Of a stretch of 64,000 bases of DNA, positions 8,720 through 18,762 are shown piece by piece (within the stretch, counting starts at the first letter, position 1; each line of letters starts with the position of its first letter). Source of the DNA: Marinobacter salinisoli (GTDB taxonomy: Bacteria; Pseudomonadota; Gammaproteobacteria; Pseudomonadales; Oleiphilaceae); contig NZ_CP071247.1 in assembly GCF_017301335.1 (NCBI RefSeq), positions 1,674,001-1,738,000 on the forward strand, in the 5' to 3' direction. A program made the translations under genes and the position numbers. The notes under the pieces were generated by a model, which searched no databases, was not told the DNA's origin, and worked only from the letters and a program-made list of their open reading frames with translations.

Positions 8720-9307
8720 TTACTCGGGCTTGAAACTGTGCAGCCGGTTCATGGCGGCGGCCAGTTTGCCGTTGGCCGCATCGGGCAGTACCCGCATGAC
8801 TTCGTCAACGACGGCATCCAGTTGTTCGTGCTCTCGCTTGCCGAACCGGCCGAGTACGTAACCGGTGACCTGCCGGCTGTCGCCGGGGTGGCCTATGCCA
8901 AGGCGCAGGCGCTGGAAATCCCGGGTGCCCAAGTGGCTGATGGCGTCGCGCAGTCCGTTGTGTCCGCCGTGACCACCGCCTTTCTTCAGTTTGGCTGTGC
9001 CGGGTGGGAGGTCGAGTTCGTCGTGGGCGACGAGAATCTGTTCGGGAGAAATCTTGAAGAAATCCGCCAGAGCCTTGATGGACAGGCCGCTGCGGTTCAT
9101 GAATGTGGTGGGATTCAGGAGATGCAGGTCCATGCCCTGCCAATGGATGCGGGCGTAGAGCCCGTGGTATTTGCGCTCGGGGCGCAGCGACTGGCCCGCT
9201 TGGCGGGCCAGTGCTTCGACGAACAGGGCGCCGGCGTTATGGCGGGTATTTTCATAGTCGGAACCGGGGTTACCCAGCCCCACCACCATGAGAATGTCCT
9301 GTGCCAT
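8720..9307 (-). CDS. pth: Peptidyl-tRNA hydrolase
   Basis: Pth cleaves peptidyl-tRNA dropped from stalled ribosomes, recycling tRNA. The 195-residue protein shows [19 protein letters not shown] with the catalytic His23, the substrate-binding Asn of FMNRSG, and the [11 protein letters not shown] segment with the conserved Asp. It ends with the helix RLHSF. It follows rplY by 21 bases and precedes ychF, the common gammaproteobacterial order, so rplY-pth are probably co-transcribed. Secure. Confidence 0.97.
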   Translation of the reverse strand: MAQDILMVVGLGNPGSDYENTRHNAGALFVEALARQAGQSLRPERKYHGLYARIHWQGMDLHLLNPTTFMNRSGLSIKALADFFKISPEQILVAHDELDLPPGTAKLKKGGGHGGHNGLRDAISHLGTRDFQRLRLGIGHPGDSRQVTGYVLGRFGKREHEQLDAVVDEVMRVLPDAANGKLAAAMNRLHSFKPE

Positions 9308-9328
9308 AATCCGTCGCCCTTGGAGAGC

Positions 9329-9973
9329 TTACTCCTCGCCGCCTTCCTCGCCTTCACCTTCGGCGTCCTCGGCTTCGTCAGCCTTGGTGCCCTTCGGCAT
9401 GTGAATAGCAACAACCGGCAGGTCGTGGTCTTCACCTTGCTGCAATGCAGCAATAACAACACCTTCAGGCAGTTTCAGATCGCTCAGGTGAACTACCTGG
9501 TCCATCTCAACGTCCTGCATGTCCACTTCGATGAACTCAGGCAGGTTCTGCGGACGGCAGATCACTTCTACTTCGTTCATCTGGTGAGTCACGATACCAC
9601 CCTGATTCTTCACGGCAGACGCTGTTTCTTCATTGATGAAGTGCAGCGGTACGTTGACGTGGATGTCGTGGTCCTTGTCGACGCGCAGAAAGTCCGCATG
9701 AGTCAGAATCGGCTTGTACGGGTGACGCTGCAGATCCTTCAGGATTACAGACTCTTTCTTGCCCTGAATATCAACGGTCAGAACGTGGGAGAAGAAAGCT
9801 TCGTTTTCGAGGGCCTTCTTTAGCTCGTTGTGCCAGATGGAAATGGCAGTCGCGTCTTTGCCGCCACCGTAAATGATGGCCGGAATCTTACGTTCTTCGC
9901 GACGCAGGCGGCGGCTCGCACCTTTCCCCTGGTCGTCACGAGGAAATGCTTCAATCACAAAATCCTGAGACAT
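9329..9973 (-). CDS. rplY: 50S ribosomal protein L25 / Ctc, long form
   Basis: This is the 5S-rRNA-binding protein of the large subunit. At 214 residues it is the two-domain TL5/Ctc form, not the short E. coli L25: the N-terminal half (about 1-95) holds the RNA-binding L25 domain (GASRRLRREERKIPAIIYGG) and the C-terminal half the beta-domain (LHFINEETA, PEFIEVDMQ, VHLSDLKLPEGV). It ends in an acidic Glu/Gly tail, which is usual. It lies between prs and pth. The leader contains two hairpins that could control its expression. Confidence 0.96.
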   Translation of the reverse strand: MSQDFVIEAFPRDDQGKGASRRLRREERKIPAIIYGGGKDATAISIWHNELKKALENEAFFSHVLTVDIQGKKESVILKDLQRHPYKPILTHADFLRVDKDHDIHVNVPLHFINEETASAVKNQGGIVTHQMNEVEVICRPQNLPEFIEVDMQDVEMDQVVHLSDLKLPEGVVIAALQQGEDHDLPVVAIHMPKGTKADEAEDAEGEGEEGGEE

Positions 9974-10041
9974 GGTATTACCTCACTTGTCATCTGAGCG
10001 GCCCGCGACCAGGCTCGGTTCAGATGATGGTTCAATGAAGC

Positions 10042-10057
10042 CGGGAATCTTTTCCCG
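10042..10057 (-). promoter_or_regulatory. rplY: Small hairpin in the rplY leader
   Basis: CGGGAA-TCTT-TTCCCG is a perfect six-base stem with a four-base loop, 69 bases upstream of the rplY start and just downstream of the larger prs hairpin. Its role is unknown; leader control of a ribosomal protein gene is possible. Confidence 0.4.
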
Positions 10058-10068
10058 ACCGACTAAAA

Positions 10069-10099
10069 GGATCGGGAGCCCATGGTAGGCTCCCGATCC
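10069..10099 (-). terminator. Hairpin after prs, probable terminator or attenuator
   Basis: GGATCGGGAGCC and its exact complement form a twelve-base stem around a seven-base loop. On the minus strand it is followed by CTTTTAG, a short T run. It lies 44 bases after the prs stop, before rplY, and so may reduce read-through from prs into rplY. Confidence 0.6.
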
Positions 10100-10142
10100 G
10101 TGTAATGCGTTACCGGCCTGAATCCGGGTGTCCGGACTTCGT

Positions 10143-11093
10143 TCAGGCGTTGTCAAACATGGCGCTGATAGACTCTTCGTTGCTGACGCGACGAATGGAC
10201 TCTGCCAGTAGCCCAGCCATGCTGAGGACGCGGATTCTATCACAATTCTTGGCTTTGTCATCCACGGGGATAGTGTCGCAGACAACCAGTTCGTCCAGGG
10301 TGGATGCGTTGATGTTATCTATCGCCGGGCCAGACAGAACCGGGTGGGTGATGTAGGCAACCACGCGGGCGGCGCCGTGCTCCTTGAGAGCGTTGGCGGC
10401 TTTGCACAGAGTGCCGGCGGTGTCGATGATGTCGTCCACCAGGATACAGGTCTTGTCTTTGACATCCCCGATGATGTGCATGACCTGAGCAACGTTCGCC
10501 TTCGGCCGACGCTTGTCAATAATGGCCAGGTCGGCATCGTCCAGCTTCTTGGCCACGGCGCGGGCGCGAACCACACCGCCGACGTCCGGAGAAACCACAA
10601 CGAAGTTTTCAAAGCGCTGCTTCTCAATGTCTTCGAGCATGACCGGTGTGGCGTAAATGTTGTCCACCGGGATGTCGAAGAAGCCCTGAATCTGGTCGGC
10701 GTGCAGGTCAACGGTCAGGACCCGATCCACGCCGATGCTGGAGATCATGTCGGCAACGACTTTGGCGCTGATGGCTACCCGGGTCGAGCGCACCCGGCGA
10801 TCCTGTCGTGCGTATCCATAGTAGGGGATTACCGCAGTGACCCTGGTTGCGGACGCGCGGCGCAGTGCGTCGGCCAGGACGATCAGTTCCATCAGGTTGT
10901 CGTTGGTCGGGTAACAGGTCGGCTGAATGATGAAGACATCATGGCCGCGGACGTTCTCGTTGATTTCGACAGCGGTTTCGCCGTCGCTGAAACGGCCAAC
11001 GGTGGCCTGGCCCATGGGGATGTGCAGTTTCTGCGCGATGGCCTTGGCAAGTTCCGGATTGGCGTTGCCAGCGAAAATCATCAGTTTGGACAC
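10143..11093 (-). CDS. prs: Ribose-phosphate pyrophosphokinase (PRPP synthetase)
   Basis: Prs transfers diphosphate from ATP to ribose-5-phosphate to give PRPP for nucleotide, histidine and tryptophan synthesis. The 316-residue product has [11 protein letters not shown] at about residues 129-139 and the PRTase signature [11 protein letters not shown] at 219-229. I chose the GTG at 11091-11093 (V-S-K-L-M), preceded by AAGGA, because it gives the standard length; the longer open frame runs back through tRNA-Gln. It lies downstream of tRNA-Gln and ispE, as in other gammaproteobacteria. Confidence 0.97.
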   Translation of the reverse strand: MSKLMIFAGNANPELAKAIAQKLHIPMGQATVGRFSDGETAVEINENVRGHDVFIIQPTCYPTNDNLMELIVLADALRRASATRVTAVIPYYGYARQDRRVRSTRVAISAKVVADMISSIGVDRVLTVDLHADQIQGFFDIPVDNIYATPVMLEDIEKQRFENFVVVSPDVGGVVRARAVAKKLDDADLAIIDKRRPKANVAQVMHIIGDVKDKTCILVDDIIDTAGTLCKAANALKEHGAARVVAYITHPVLSGPAIDNINASTLDELVVCDTIPVDDKAKNCDRIRVLSMAGLLAESIRRVSNEESISAMFDNA

Positions 11094-11145
11094 GACGGCA
11101 TCCTTCTCAGTATCAGCGTTTGATTCAGAGCGAGCGGGAGAGAGG

Positions 11146-11220
11146 TGGCTGGGGTGGCAGGATTCGAACCTGCGCATGACGGGATCAAAACCCGTTGCCT
11201 TACCACTTGGCGACACCCCA
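11146..11220 (-). tRNA. tRNA-Gln (TTG)
   Basis: A 75-base cloverleaf with encoded CCA. The anticodon arm is ACGGG-TTTTGAT-CCCGT (anticodon TTG), the T loop is TTCGAAT in a GCAGG/CCTGC stem, and the acceptor stem starts with T1 paired to A72, as expected for glutamine tRNA. It sits between ispE and prs, a conserved position in this lineage. Confidence 0.96.
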
Positions 11221-11239
11221 GTATCGTGCTTTCTTGGCA

Positions 11240-12103
11240 TCAGTTTAGCTCAGTCAGCTTTTTGTGAAGAGGTGAAATATTCACCCCTTGAGCTACGAAC
11301 CCCGTGATGCCGGAGGGTTTGCTTTCCCAGATAATCCGGGCTGCGGATTCTGTCGGGAAACGTCCAAAAATGCAAGCCCCGGTTCCGGTTAATCTTGCAG
11401 GTCCGAATTGTGCAAGCCAGTCCAGGCTTCTATTAACCTCAGGATACAGTTTGCGAACTACATCCTCACAGTCGTTTCGGTACCTCGAGGCGTCTCCCTC
11501 AAAAGCGGGCGCTATTTTGATTCTCGGGGTGTTCCTTGTCAACCCTTCCTCGGAAAAAATCTTGCCGGTGTTGATGCTGCATTCTGGCTTCAGAACGACA
11601 AACCAGTCTTCGGGAGGTGTGACAGGGGTAAGCTGCTCGCCGACGCCTTCGCCGAAGGCGGCATGTCCGCGAACAAATACCGGTACGTCGGCACCGAGTG
11701 CGAGGCCGATGTCGGCCAGCTCGTCGGTTGAAAGGTTCAGGCGCCAGAGGTGATTGAGCCCGACCAGGGTGGTGGCTGCGTTGGAACTGCCACCGCCAAG
11801 ACCACCGCCCATGGGCAGCCGTTTTTGCAAGTTGATGGTCACACCCGGGAGGGTTTTACCGGCCCGCCGGGCCAGTGCGTTGGCCGCGCGGATCACCAGG
11901 TTGTCGTCGTCGGCAACGCCGGTAACCGGCTCGCTTAGACGAGCGCCCGGCTGTTCCGGCGTAAGAGTAAGGGTCAGGTCGTCGCCGTAATTCAGAAACT
12001 GAAACAGTGTTTGCAGCTCATGGTAACCGTCAGCGCGACGACCGACGATATGCAAAAAGAGGTTGAGTTTTGCCGGAGAGGGCAGGGTAATGGTGGTGCT
12101 CAC
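11240..12103 (-). CDS. ispE: 4-diphosphocytidyl-2-C-methyl-D-erythritol kinase
   Basis: IspE phosphorylates CDP-methylerythritol in the non-mevalonate isoprenoid pathway. The 287-residue GHMP kinase has the early AKLNLFLHI motif with Lys12, the glycine-rich ATP loop [15 protein letters not shown] at about residues 96-110, and [10 protein letters not shown] with the catalytic Asp. Its ATG overlaps the lolB stop by four bases, so the two are translationally coupled. Length and motifs fit the family well. Confidence 0.97.
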   Translation of the reverse strand: MSTTITLPSPAKLNLFLHIVGRRADGYHELQTLFQFLNYGDDLTLTLTPEQPGARLSEPVTGVADDDNLVIRAANALARRAGKTLPGVTINLQKRLPMGGGLGGGSSNAATTLVGLNHLWRLNLSTDELADIGLALGADVPVFVRGHAAFGEGVGEQLTPVTPPEDWFVVLKPECSINTGKIFSEEGLTRNTPRIKIAPAFEGDASRYRNDCEDVVRKLYPEVNRSLDWLAQFGPARLTGTGACIFGRFPTESAARIIWESKPSGITGFVAQGVNISPLHKKLTELN

Positions 12104-12738
12104 TGCGCTGTTCCGAGGTCTTGCCAGTCGCTGATAACGAGCCGAACTCGTTTGCCGTCTTTCAGGGCGGTGATTTTTGCCGGCAGGCTGGGGTGGCTGT
12201 TCAGAAAACGTTGCCAGCGATCGTAACGAATTTCCCAGCCGGATTGCCGGATGATGGCCAGTTGCTGGTTGGCATCAAATAGCAGGCGGAAATCATCTCC
12301 CGGCGCGGGAAGCCCGCGAATCCACCAGACCAGTTGGTTTAGCGGCAATTGCCAGCCGGTTGCAGCTTCCAGCAAGGACTCCGGGTCACCGGATCGATAG
12401 GTGTCGCCATCGGGCAGGGTCAGCTCGATAAAGCCCGGCGTGCCCTGCAAGCGGGTGCTGCCCATGCCGAGAAAGGATGACGACAGGGCCAGGTTGTACT
12501 GGTCACCATTTTGTATCCAGTGGTTGATCAGTGCGGTGCCGCTGTCTGAGGGCTGGCGGATCGCCAGCTTGCCCACCAGTTGCCAGTGGTCGAATTGGCG
12601 CAGCTGCTCGCTTTTGTCGGCCCAGTCGGCTGGTGGTTGGTCGGTCATGCCCTCTGGCAAGGGCTCTACCTGAATGGTGGTGCAGGCAGCGAGCATGGCG
12701 GCCAGGGGCAGAATAAGCCAGAGGCGAAAGCGGGGCAT
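12100..12738 (-). CDS. lolB: Outer-membrane lipoprotein receptor LolB
   Basis: LolB accepts lipoproteins from periplasmic LolA and inserts them into the outer membrane. The 212-residue precursor has a signal peptide ending LAAC with Cys19 as the lipidated residue. The mature part shows the LolB pattern: [33 protein letters not shown], and [13 protein letters not shown]. It lies between the TPR lipoprotein (2 bases upstream) and ispE (4-base overlap), its standard location. Confidence 0.96.
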   Translation of the reverse strand: MPRFRLWLILPLAAMLAACTTIQVEPLPEGMTDQPPADWADKSEQLRQFDHWQLVGKLAIRQPSDSGTALINHWIQNGDQYNLALSSSFLGMGSTRLQGTPGFIELTLPDGDTYRSGDPESLLEAATGWQLPLNQLVWWIRGLPAPGDDFRLLFDANQQLAIIRQSGWEIRYDRWQRFLNSHPSLPAKITALKDGKRVRLVISDWQDLGTAQ

Positions 12739-12740
12739 GA

Positions 12741-14489
12741 TTACAGCTCGCTGTCTTGTGTCAGCCGTTGAATGGTTTCCCTGAGAATTTCGTGGTCTGG
12801 ATCCTTTTCCAGGCCTTCTTTCCAGATGATCCGTGCCTGCTCACGAGCCCCACTGACCCACAGTGCCTCTCCATAGTGGGCGGCAATCTCCGGATCTGTG
12901 TAATCGGACCAGGCACGAGCCAGGTAGTCCAGAGCCGATTCCAGCTCGCCTTCTTTAAAGAGAACCCAGCCCATGCTGTCGAGAATCGCCGGGTTTTCCG
13001 GGTCCAGTGCGAGGGCGCGCTCGATGTAATTGCGGGCTTCATCCAACCGGTTGGTCTTGGTGGTCAGGATGTAGCCGAGCGCGTTCAGGGCTACCGAGTT
13101 TCCGGGATCCTGATTGATGATGAGTTTCAGGTCCTCTTCAGCGGGTTCGGTTTGGCCCCGCATATCCAGCAGCATGGCACGGGCGTACCGGATCTGAATG
13201 TTTTCTGGGTAGAGGCCCACCGCCTCGGACGCGCTGTCCAGTGCTTGCTCTTCCTGCCCGTGTTCCATCAGCAGGTTCACTTCCAGTAGCCGGTAGTTTT
13301 CGTCCTGAGCCGGATTTTCGCCTCTGAGGTTGCGAATGTCAGTTACGGCTTCATCGAGTTGATCATTACCGGCTAGTAGTGCGCTTTTTCTTGCCAGTGC
13401 CGAGAAATAAAAGTCACCCCCTTCCACCCGGCTGTAATAATTGATGGCGGGCTGGATGTTGCCCTCGCTGTCTTCAATGCGCCCGAGGTAGTAGTTAGCC
13501 TCGTTGATGTGGTGGCCTTCTTCGATCAACTGGGTCAGGTCTTCCCGGGCCAGATCGTTTTCCCGGTTTTCGATGGCCACGAGGGCGTGGGACAGGCGCA
13601 GCCCCGGAACGTCCGGGTGTTCATTGATCAGGCGGTCAAACTCATCCTGAGCCGCTCGCAAATCGCCTTCGGAGATCAGCATGCGGCCATACAGCGTGCC
13701 CATCTGTCGGTTTGACGGAAAGCGTCGGGTGTTGGTCAGGAGGTAGTCCAGAGCTTTTCGTTTTTTTCCGCTTTCATAGAGCAGGTCGCCCCGCAGAACG
13801 ATGCCCGGCTGGAAGTTCGGGTTGTCGTCCATCAGGCCGTTTATCCGATCCAGTGCTTCCTGAGTGTTGCCGGACATTTTCAGCAGCAAGGCGGTGCTGT
13901 AGTCCAGTTCAACCGAGTCTGGGTAGCGTTGGGAGAGCTCCTTGTAAAGGTTGAGCAATTCTGCCTGCCGTTCCGGCGGGAGATTGCGGGCCATCAGCGC
14001 GAGGGCGTCGAAGTCGGCGTCGGCGCCCATGCCCATCAGTTGTTCCATGTGCCCCAGAGCGGCTTCCAGTTCATTTCTTTTCACGGCTTGGATGGCTGCA
14101 ACCCGGTGCGCTTCCAGGCTGTCCGGTTCTACCTCAAGCCAAAGGTTGGCCAGTTGCTGCTGTGCGTTGTCGCCATTGAGTGATTGGGCAATGCGCATGG
14201 CGCGCGCGATGACGCCTTTATCGCGGGAGATCTTCGCGGCCTGGAGGTAATTGACCAGGGTGATGTCGTACCGGCCGCGCTGGGCAGCGATTTCGCCTGA
14301 CAGAAGCAGGTAAAGCACTTCCGGTTCGAAGTCGGCGTATTCGATGTTTTCTTTTTGCTTATTTGCTGACTGGGCAGGCGGCGGTGTGGTTGGTTCCGCC
14401 TGTTTCTTGTCGGAACCGGTCAGACTGGCACAGCCAGCCAGAGAAAATCCGATCAGGCAGGTTGTCAGCAACGGTGCGAATTTGTACAT
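12741..14489 (-). CDS. TPR-repeat lipoprotein
   Basis: This 582-residue protein has a lipoprotein signal (LAGC, Cys20) and then almost only tetratricopeptide-type helical repeats. Clear units include ALNALGYILTTKTNRLDEARNYIE and the following NPAILDSMGWVLFKEGELESAL near the C-terminus. The homologous gene stands beside lolB and hemA in Pseudomonas-type genomes. TPR proteins are scaffolds; an envelope assembly role is likely but the partners are unknown. It is the first gene of the minus-strand run, diverging from hemA. Confidence 0.92.
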   Translation of the reverse strand: MYKFAPLLTTCLIGFSLAGCASLTGSDKKQAEPTTPPPAQSANKQKENIEYADFEPEVLYLLLSGEIAAQRGRYDITLVNYLQAAKISRDKGVIARAMRIAQSLNGDNAQQQLANLWLEVEPDSLEAHRVAAIQAVKRNELEAALGHMEQLMGMGADADFDALALMARNLPPERQAELLNLYKELSQRYPDSVELDYSTALLLKMSGNTQEALDRINGLMDDNPNFQPGIVLRGDLLYESGKKRKALDYLLTNTRRFPSNRQMGTLYGRMLISEGDLRAAQDEFDRLINEHPDVPGLRLSHALVAIENRENDLAREDLTQLIEEGHHINEANYYLGRIEDSEGNIQPAINYYSRVEGGDFYFSALARKSALLAGNDQLDEAVTDIRNLRGENPAQDENYRLLEVNLLMEHGQEEQALDSASEAVGLYPENIQIRYARAMLLDMRGQTEPAEEDLKLIINQDPGNSVALNALGYILTTKTNRLDEARNYIERALALDPENPAILDSMGWVLFKEGELESALDYLARAWSDYTDPEIAAHYGEALWVSGAREQARIIWKEGLEKDPDHEILRETIQRLTQDSEL

Positions 14490-14584
14490 GCATCTTCCCG
14501 TGATTATGTCGACAGCGCATCAAGCGTAACGGCCCATGGACAACGGTTATGCGCTGCGATGGCATGCAGCCCGGGCCGAGTCCC

Positions 14585-14590
14585 TATAAT
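14585..14590 (+). promoter_or_regulatory. hemA: Possible -10 box of hemA
   Basis: A perfect TATAAT 136 bases before the chosen hemA start, in the divergent gap to the TPR gene. No good -35 hexamer is visible 16-18 bases upstream, so activator dependence or a false match are both possible. Confidence 0.4.
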
Positions 14591-14725
14591 GGCATAAGCA
14601 CTTCATATTGCCCAACCTGTCCGCACTTCCCGAATGGGCGGAGCATATATGGTGGCAGTGGCGGGCGCTGGCCGCTAAAATGCCCGAAATTATCCCCCGA
14701 ATTCGTAAGGTTGTTCACCTCCGAT

Positions 14726-16015
14726 ATGGCACTGGTTACGCTCGGCATTAATCACCGAACTGCTCCCCTGGAGCTGCGCGAGCGCGTGGCGTTTACGCCC
14801 GATCGCATGGGCGACGCGTTCGCCGAGCTCAGAGCTGCCTCGGGAGCCAGTGAAGCGGCCATCCTGTCTACGTGCAACCGCACAGAACTGTACCTTGCAG
14901 GCGATGATGATTGTGCGCCCCTGGTGTTGCGCTGGCTCGCCGGCTTCCATGACGTGGATGTCGCGGATCTGGAGCAGTCCTTTTATGTGCACCGGGATGG
15001 CGATGCGGTCCGTCACATGATGCGGGTTGCCGCAGGCTTGGATTCAATGGTGCTGGGCGAGCCCCAGATTCTGGGCCAGCTGAAAGACGCCTATGCCCTG
15101 GCGAGGGAAAACCAGGCCAGTGGTTCCTTCCTGTCGCGGTTGTTTGAGCACACCTTCTCGGTGGCCAAGCGAGTGCGGACCCAGACCGCCATCGGCGAGA
15201 ATCCAGTGTCCGTTGCCTACGCTGCCGTGAGTATGGCGCAGCATATTTTCTCGGATCTCTCCCGTAACAGGGCTCTGTTGATTGGTGCCGGTAAAACCAT
15301 TGAGCTGGTGGCCCGGCATCTTGCTGATGCGGGCGTTACTGAGTTCCTGGTAGCCAACCGAACACTGGAACGGGCACAGAATCTGGGCGCTCAATACGGT
15401 GGCCAGGGTATTTTACTATCGGATATTCCTGCCCACCTGGCCGAAGTGGATATTGTCATTTCATCCACGGCCAGTCCGCTGCCCATTCTGGGCAAAGGCG
15501 CGGTTGAGCGGGCCTTGAAAGTCCGCAAGCACAAACCCTATTTCATGGTGGATATTGCGGTACCCAGAGATATCGAACCGGAAGTGGCGTCTCTGGATGA
15601 TGTATACCTTTATACCGTGGATGACCTGCGGCAGGTCATCGAAGAAAATATCCGTTCCCGCGAAGGAGCCGCGCGTGAGGCTGAAAATCTGGTGGCGGCC
15701 GGGGTTCAGGATTTCCAGAACCAGCTGCGGGCACTGGACGCCGTCTCCACTTTGAAGCAGTTCCGGCGCCGGGCAGAGATACTGCGCGATCTGGAAACCG
15801 AAAAAGCCTTGCGTGCGCTGCGCAACGGCGGCGATCCAGAGACCATTCTGCGAAGCCTCGCCCGTGGCCTGACCAACAAACTTCTCCATGAGCCCTCGGT
15901 TCAGGTTCGCAAGGCGACGACCGAAGGGCGCCCCGAGGTAACGGAATGGCTGCGTGAGCTGCACCAGCTGGACGCATTGGAAGCCGACGAGCCAACCCCC
16001 ACGGAAAAACTATGA
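14726..16015 (+). CDS. hemA: Glutamyl-tRNA reductase
   Basis: HemA reduces glutamyl-tRNA to glutamate-1-semialdehyde with NADPH, the first step of tetrapyrrole synthesis. The product has 429 residues. The active-site Cys50 lies in [21 protein letters not shown] follows, and the NADPH domain begins ALLIGAGKT. The ATG at 14726 ([14 protein letters not shown]) is chosen because the family starts there; the longer frame upstream is unlike the family. Its stop overlaps the prfA start in ATGA, so hemA and prfA are coupled. Confidence 0.97.
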   Translation: MALVTLGINHRTAPLELRERVAFTPDRMGDAFAELRAASGASEAAILSTCNRTELYLAGDDDCAPLVLRWLAGFHDVDVADLEQSFYVHRDGDAVRHMMRVAAGLDSMVLGEPQILGQLKDAYALARENQASGSFLSRLFEHTFSVAKRVRTQTAIGENPVSVAYAAVSMAQHIFSDLSRNRALLIGAGKTIELVARHLADAGVTEFLVANRTLERAQNLGAQYGGQGILLSDIPAHLAEVDIVISSTASPLPILGKGAVERALKVRKHKPYFMVDIAVPRDIEPEVASLDDVYLYTVDDLRQVIEENIRSREGAAREAENLVAAGVQDFQNQLRALDAVSTLKQFRRRAEILRDLETEKALRALRNGGDPETILRSLARGLTNKLLHEPSVQVRKATTEGRPEVTEWLRELHQLDALEADEPTPTEKL

Positions 16016-17100
16016 AGCCATCGATTGAAAATCGCCTCGATCATCTGAGTGATCGTTACGAGGAAGTCAGCGCGTTGTTAAGCGATGCCTCGGTCATCTC
16101 CGATCAGGGCAAGTTCCGGGATCTGTCCCGGGAATTTGCCGAGATTGAGCCGATTGTTCAGTGTTTCAAAGCCTGGCGTCAGTCTCTTGCGGATATCGAC
16201 GCGGCTCGGGAACTCGCGGAGGATGGCGATGCCGACATGCGCGAAATGGCGGCGGAAGAGCTGGAGACTGCCCAGGCAAAGAGCGAGGAACTGGACGAAG
16301 AACTGCAGCGCCTGATGTTGCCCAAAGACCCCAACGATAAGAAGAGTGTGTTTCTGGAGATTCGCGCCGGAACCGGCGGTGACGAGGCCGCCATCTTCGC
16401 CGGGGATCTGTTTCGCATGTACAGCCGGTACGCGGAAAAGCGTCGCTGGCAGGTCGAGGTGTTGAGCGAGAGCGAAGGCGAACACGGTGGTTATAAAGAA
16501 TTGATTGCCCGGGTGGGGGGCGATGGTGTGTATGGCACGCTGAAATTTGAATCCGGTGCACACCGGGTGCAGCGAGTGCCGGAAACCGAATCCCAGGGGC
16601 GCATTCATACCTCGGCTTGTACCGTGGCTGTGATGCCGGAAGCCGATGAAGCCGAAGCGGTCGATATCAACAAGGCAGACCTTCGGGTGGATACTTTTCG
16701 TTCCTCTGGTGCCGGCGGTCAGCACGTGAATAAAACCGATTCCGCCATCCGGATTACCCACCTGCCGACGGGCATTGTGGTGGAGTGTCAGGAAGAGCGC
16801 TCGCAACATAAGAACCGGGCCAAGGCGATGAGCCTGCTGGCGTCCCGGTTGCAGAACGCCGAGATTGAGCGCCAGCAAAAGCAAGTGGCCGAAACCCGCA
16901 AGAGCCTGGTGGGCAGCGGCGACCGCTCCGAACGCATCCGCACTTACAATTTCCCGCAGGGGCGGGTGACTGATCATCGGATCAACCTGACGTTGTACAA
17001 GCTGGACGAAGTCGTCTCAGGCGATCTCGACGCTGTGGTTGTTCCTCTGCAGCAGGAACATCAGGCCGAGCTGCTTGCCACGCTGTCTGATGACCAGTAA
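16012..17100 (+). CDS. prfA: Peptide chain release factor 1
   Basis: RF1 reads UAA and UAG and triggers peptide release. The 362-residue protein has the codon-reading tripeptide P-E-T at 190-192 (the family pattern is PxT) and the GGQ motif at 235-237 within [10 protein letters not shown]. It is followed by prmC, whose product methylates the Gln of this GGQ. The 4-base overlap with hemA and 11-base overlap with prmC point to a single operon. Confidence 0.98.
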   Translation: MKPSIENRLDHLSDRYEEVSALLSDASVISDQGKFRDLSREFAEIEPIVQCFKAWRQSLADIDAARELAEDGDADMREMAAEELETAQAKSEELDEELQRLMLPKDPNDKKSVFLEIRAGTGGDEAAIFAGDLFRMYSRYAEKRRWQVEVLSESEGEHGGYKELIARVGGDGVYGTLKFESGAHRVQRVPETESQGRIHTSACTVAVMPEADEAEAVDINKADLRVDTFRSSGAGGQHVNKTDSAIRITHLPTGIVVECQEERSQHKNRAKAMSLLASRLQNAEIERQQKQVAETRKSLVGSGDRSERIRTYNFPQGRVTDHRINLTLYKLDEVVSGDLDAVVVPLQQEHQAELLATLSDDQ

Positions 17101-17950
17101 ATCCTCACTGACCTGTGAAAGGCTGTTAACAAAAGCCATTGAACGCATTGGCGGTGACAGTCCTCGGCTCGATGCCGAGCTGCTGCTCGGTCATGTCACC
17201 GGCCTGAGTCGGACCAGTTTTCGTGCCTGGCCCGAACGGGAAGTGCCCGGGGAACAATGTGACGAGTTTGACCGGTTGGTGTTCGAGCGGGCGCAGGGCC
17301 GGCCCATTGCTCATTTGCTGGGGCATCAGGAATTCTGGTCGCTGCCTTTGCGGGTCAGCCCGGCCACACTCATCCCGCGCCCCGACACCGAATGCCTGGT
17401 GGAAGTGGCACTCACGTTGCCGCTTCCGGGCTCGGCTCATGTCCTGGACCTGGGAACGGGAACCGGAGCCATCGCCCTGGCGCTGGCCAGCGAGCGCGCC
17501 GATTGGCAGGTCAGTGCCTGCGACTGTGTTGACGATGCCGTCCAGTTGGCCCAGAGCAACGCCCGACAGCTGGGCCTGCCGGTTAAGGTCATCCAGAGTT
17601 CCTGGTTTACCCGGCTTCCGCCCGGGCGGTTTGACCTCATCGTTTCGAATCCTCCCTATATTGCTGCAGACGATCGTCACCTCGATGAAGGCGATGTGCG
17701 TTATGAGCCAGCCTCGGCCCTGGTGGCTGGCCCGGATGGGCTGGATGATCTGAGGCTGATTGTCGATCAGGCGCCGGATTGGCTGAATGACGGTGGTTGG
17801 CTGCTGGTAGAGCATGGGTATGACCAGGCCGAGGCGGTGCAAAGGCTGTTCCGGGAACGGGGGTTTGGTGCGATAGAGAGCCGCAAGGACTATGGTGACC
17901 GTGAGCGCATGACGCTTGGGCGATGGTCCGCCAACAGAATCCACCAATAA
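17090..17950 (+). CDS. prmC: Release factor glutamine methyltransferase
   Basis: PrmC uses S-adenosylmethionine to methylate the GGQ glutamine of RF1 and RF2, both encoded in this window. The 286-residue protein has the SAM motif LDLGTGTG at about 119-126 and the substrate-glutamine motif NPPY at 187-190, after an N-terminal helical domain. The ATG at 17090 lies inside the end of prfA and gives the usual family N-terminus. It is followed 16 bases later by moeB. Confidence 0.97.
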   Translation: MTSKSSLTCERLLTKAIERIGGDSPRLDAELLLGHVTGLSRTSFRAWPEREVPGEQCDEFDRLVFERAQGRPIAHLLGHQEFWSLPLRVSPATLIPRPDTECLVEVALTLPLPGSAHVLDLGTGTGAIALALASERADWQVSACDCVDDAVQLAQSNARQLGLPVKVIQSSWFTRLPPGRFDLIVSNPPYIAADDRHLDEGDVRYEPASALVAGPDGLDDLRLIVDQAPDWLNDGGWLLVEHGYDQAEAVQRLFRERGFGAIESRKDYGDRERMTLGRWSANRIHQ

Positions 17951-17966
17951 CAAAAAGGAAGGGTGC

Positions 17967-18716
17967 ATGCTCACTGACGAGGAGTTGATTCGCTACAGCC
18001 GGCAACTATTGCTGCCCCGGTTTGATGTGGCCGGCCAGGAAAAGCTTCAGAAGGCCAGGGTTCTGGTGCTGGGTGCCGGTGGATTGGGTTGTCCGGTCGC
18101 TCTCTATCTGGGGGCAGCCGGTGTGGGACACCTGACGCTGGTGGATGATGACACCATCGAGCTGGCCAATCTGCAGCGCCAGATCGGGTTCGAGGAAGCC
18201 CAGTTGGGACAGCTGAAAGCGGCTGCTCTGGCTGAGCGGGTGACACGGATTAATCCGCATGTGTCGGCGATCGCCATTGCCGAGCGCCTGGACGGCAAAT
18301 CGCTGGAAGAGCAGGTCGCCCGCGCTACCCTGGTGGTGGACTGCAGTGACAACTTCCACACCCGCTTTGCACTGAATCGTGCCTGTGTCAGAGCCGGCGT
18401 GCCACTGGTCTCTGGTGCGGCCATCCGGGGCGAAGGCCAGTTGTCGGTATTTGACCCGCGGGTTGAAAATAGCCCCTGTTACCACTGCCTTTATCCGGAG
18501 CAGGGCAATGAGGATCTGACCTGCTCACAGGCCGGAGTCATTGCGCCTCTGGTTGGCATGATTGGTTCGGCCCAGGCCATGGAGGCCATCAAGGTAATCT
18601 CCGGCGTGGGGCAGGCCCTCGTTGGGCGCCTGCTGGTGTTGGATGCCTGGACAATGCAGTGGCGTGAAATGACATTGGCCCGTGATCCCGAATGTCCGGT
18701 GTGTCCGGGTCATTAA
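17967..18716 (+). CDS. moeB: Molybdopterin-synthase adenylyltransferase MoeB (ThiF/HesA family)
   Basis: MoeB adenylates the C-terminal glycine of MoaD so that it can receive sulfur for molybdopterin. The 249-residue protein has the nucleotide loop GAGGLG at 36-41, VDDD at the end of the next strand, and two zinc cysteine pairs (CYHC and CPVC). It lacks the rhodanese domain found in some relatives. The start at 17967 follows AAGGAAG. ThiF, which does the same step for thiamine, cannot be excluded, but the operon position after prmC matches moeB in related genomes. Confidence 0.9.
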   Translation: MLTDEELIRYSRQLLLPRFDVAGQEKLQKARVLVLGAGGLGCPVALYLGAAGVGHLTLVDDDTIELANLQRQIGFEEAQLGQLKAAALAERVTRINPHVSAIAIAERLDGKSLEEQVARATLVVDCSDNFHTRFALNRACVRAGVPLVSGAAIRGEGQLSVFDPRVENSPCYHCLYPEQGNEDLTCSQAGVIAPLVGMIGSAQAMEAIKVISGVGQALVGRLLVLDAWTMQWREMTLARDPECPVCPGH

Positions 18717-18762
18717 ACCGGTTGTTGCCTGGCGACGGTGGTCCGGCAGGCCTTGCTCAACC

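Noticed and set aside
8639..9823. 394-residue plus-strand open frame
   Set aside because: It is antisense to pth and rplY, both firmly identified; composition reflects the complementary strand of G+C-rich genes.
10143..11240. Longer prs frame starting at 11240
   Set aside because: It runs through tRNA-Gln; the GTG at 11093 gives the exact family N-terminus and has AAGGA.
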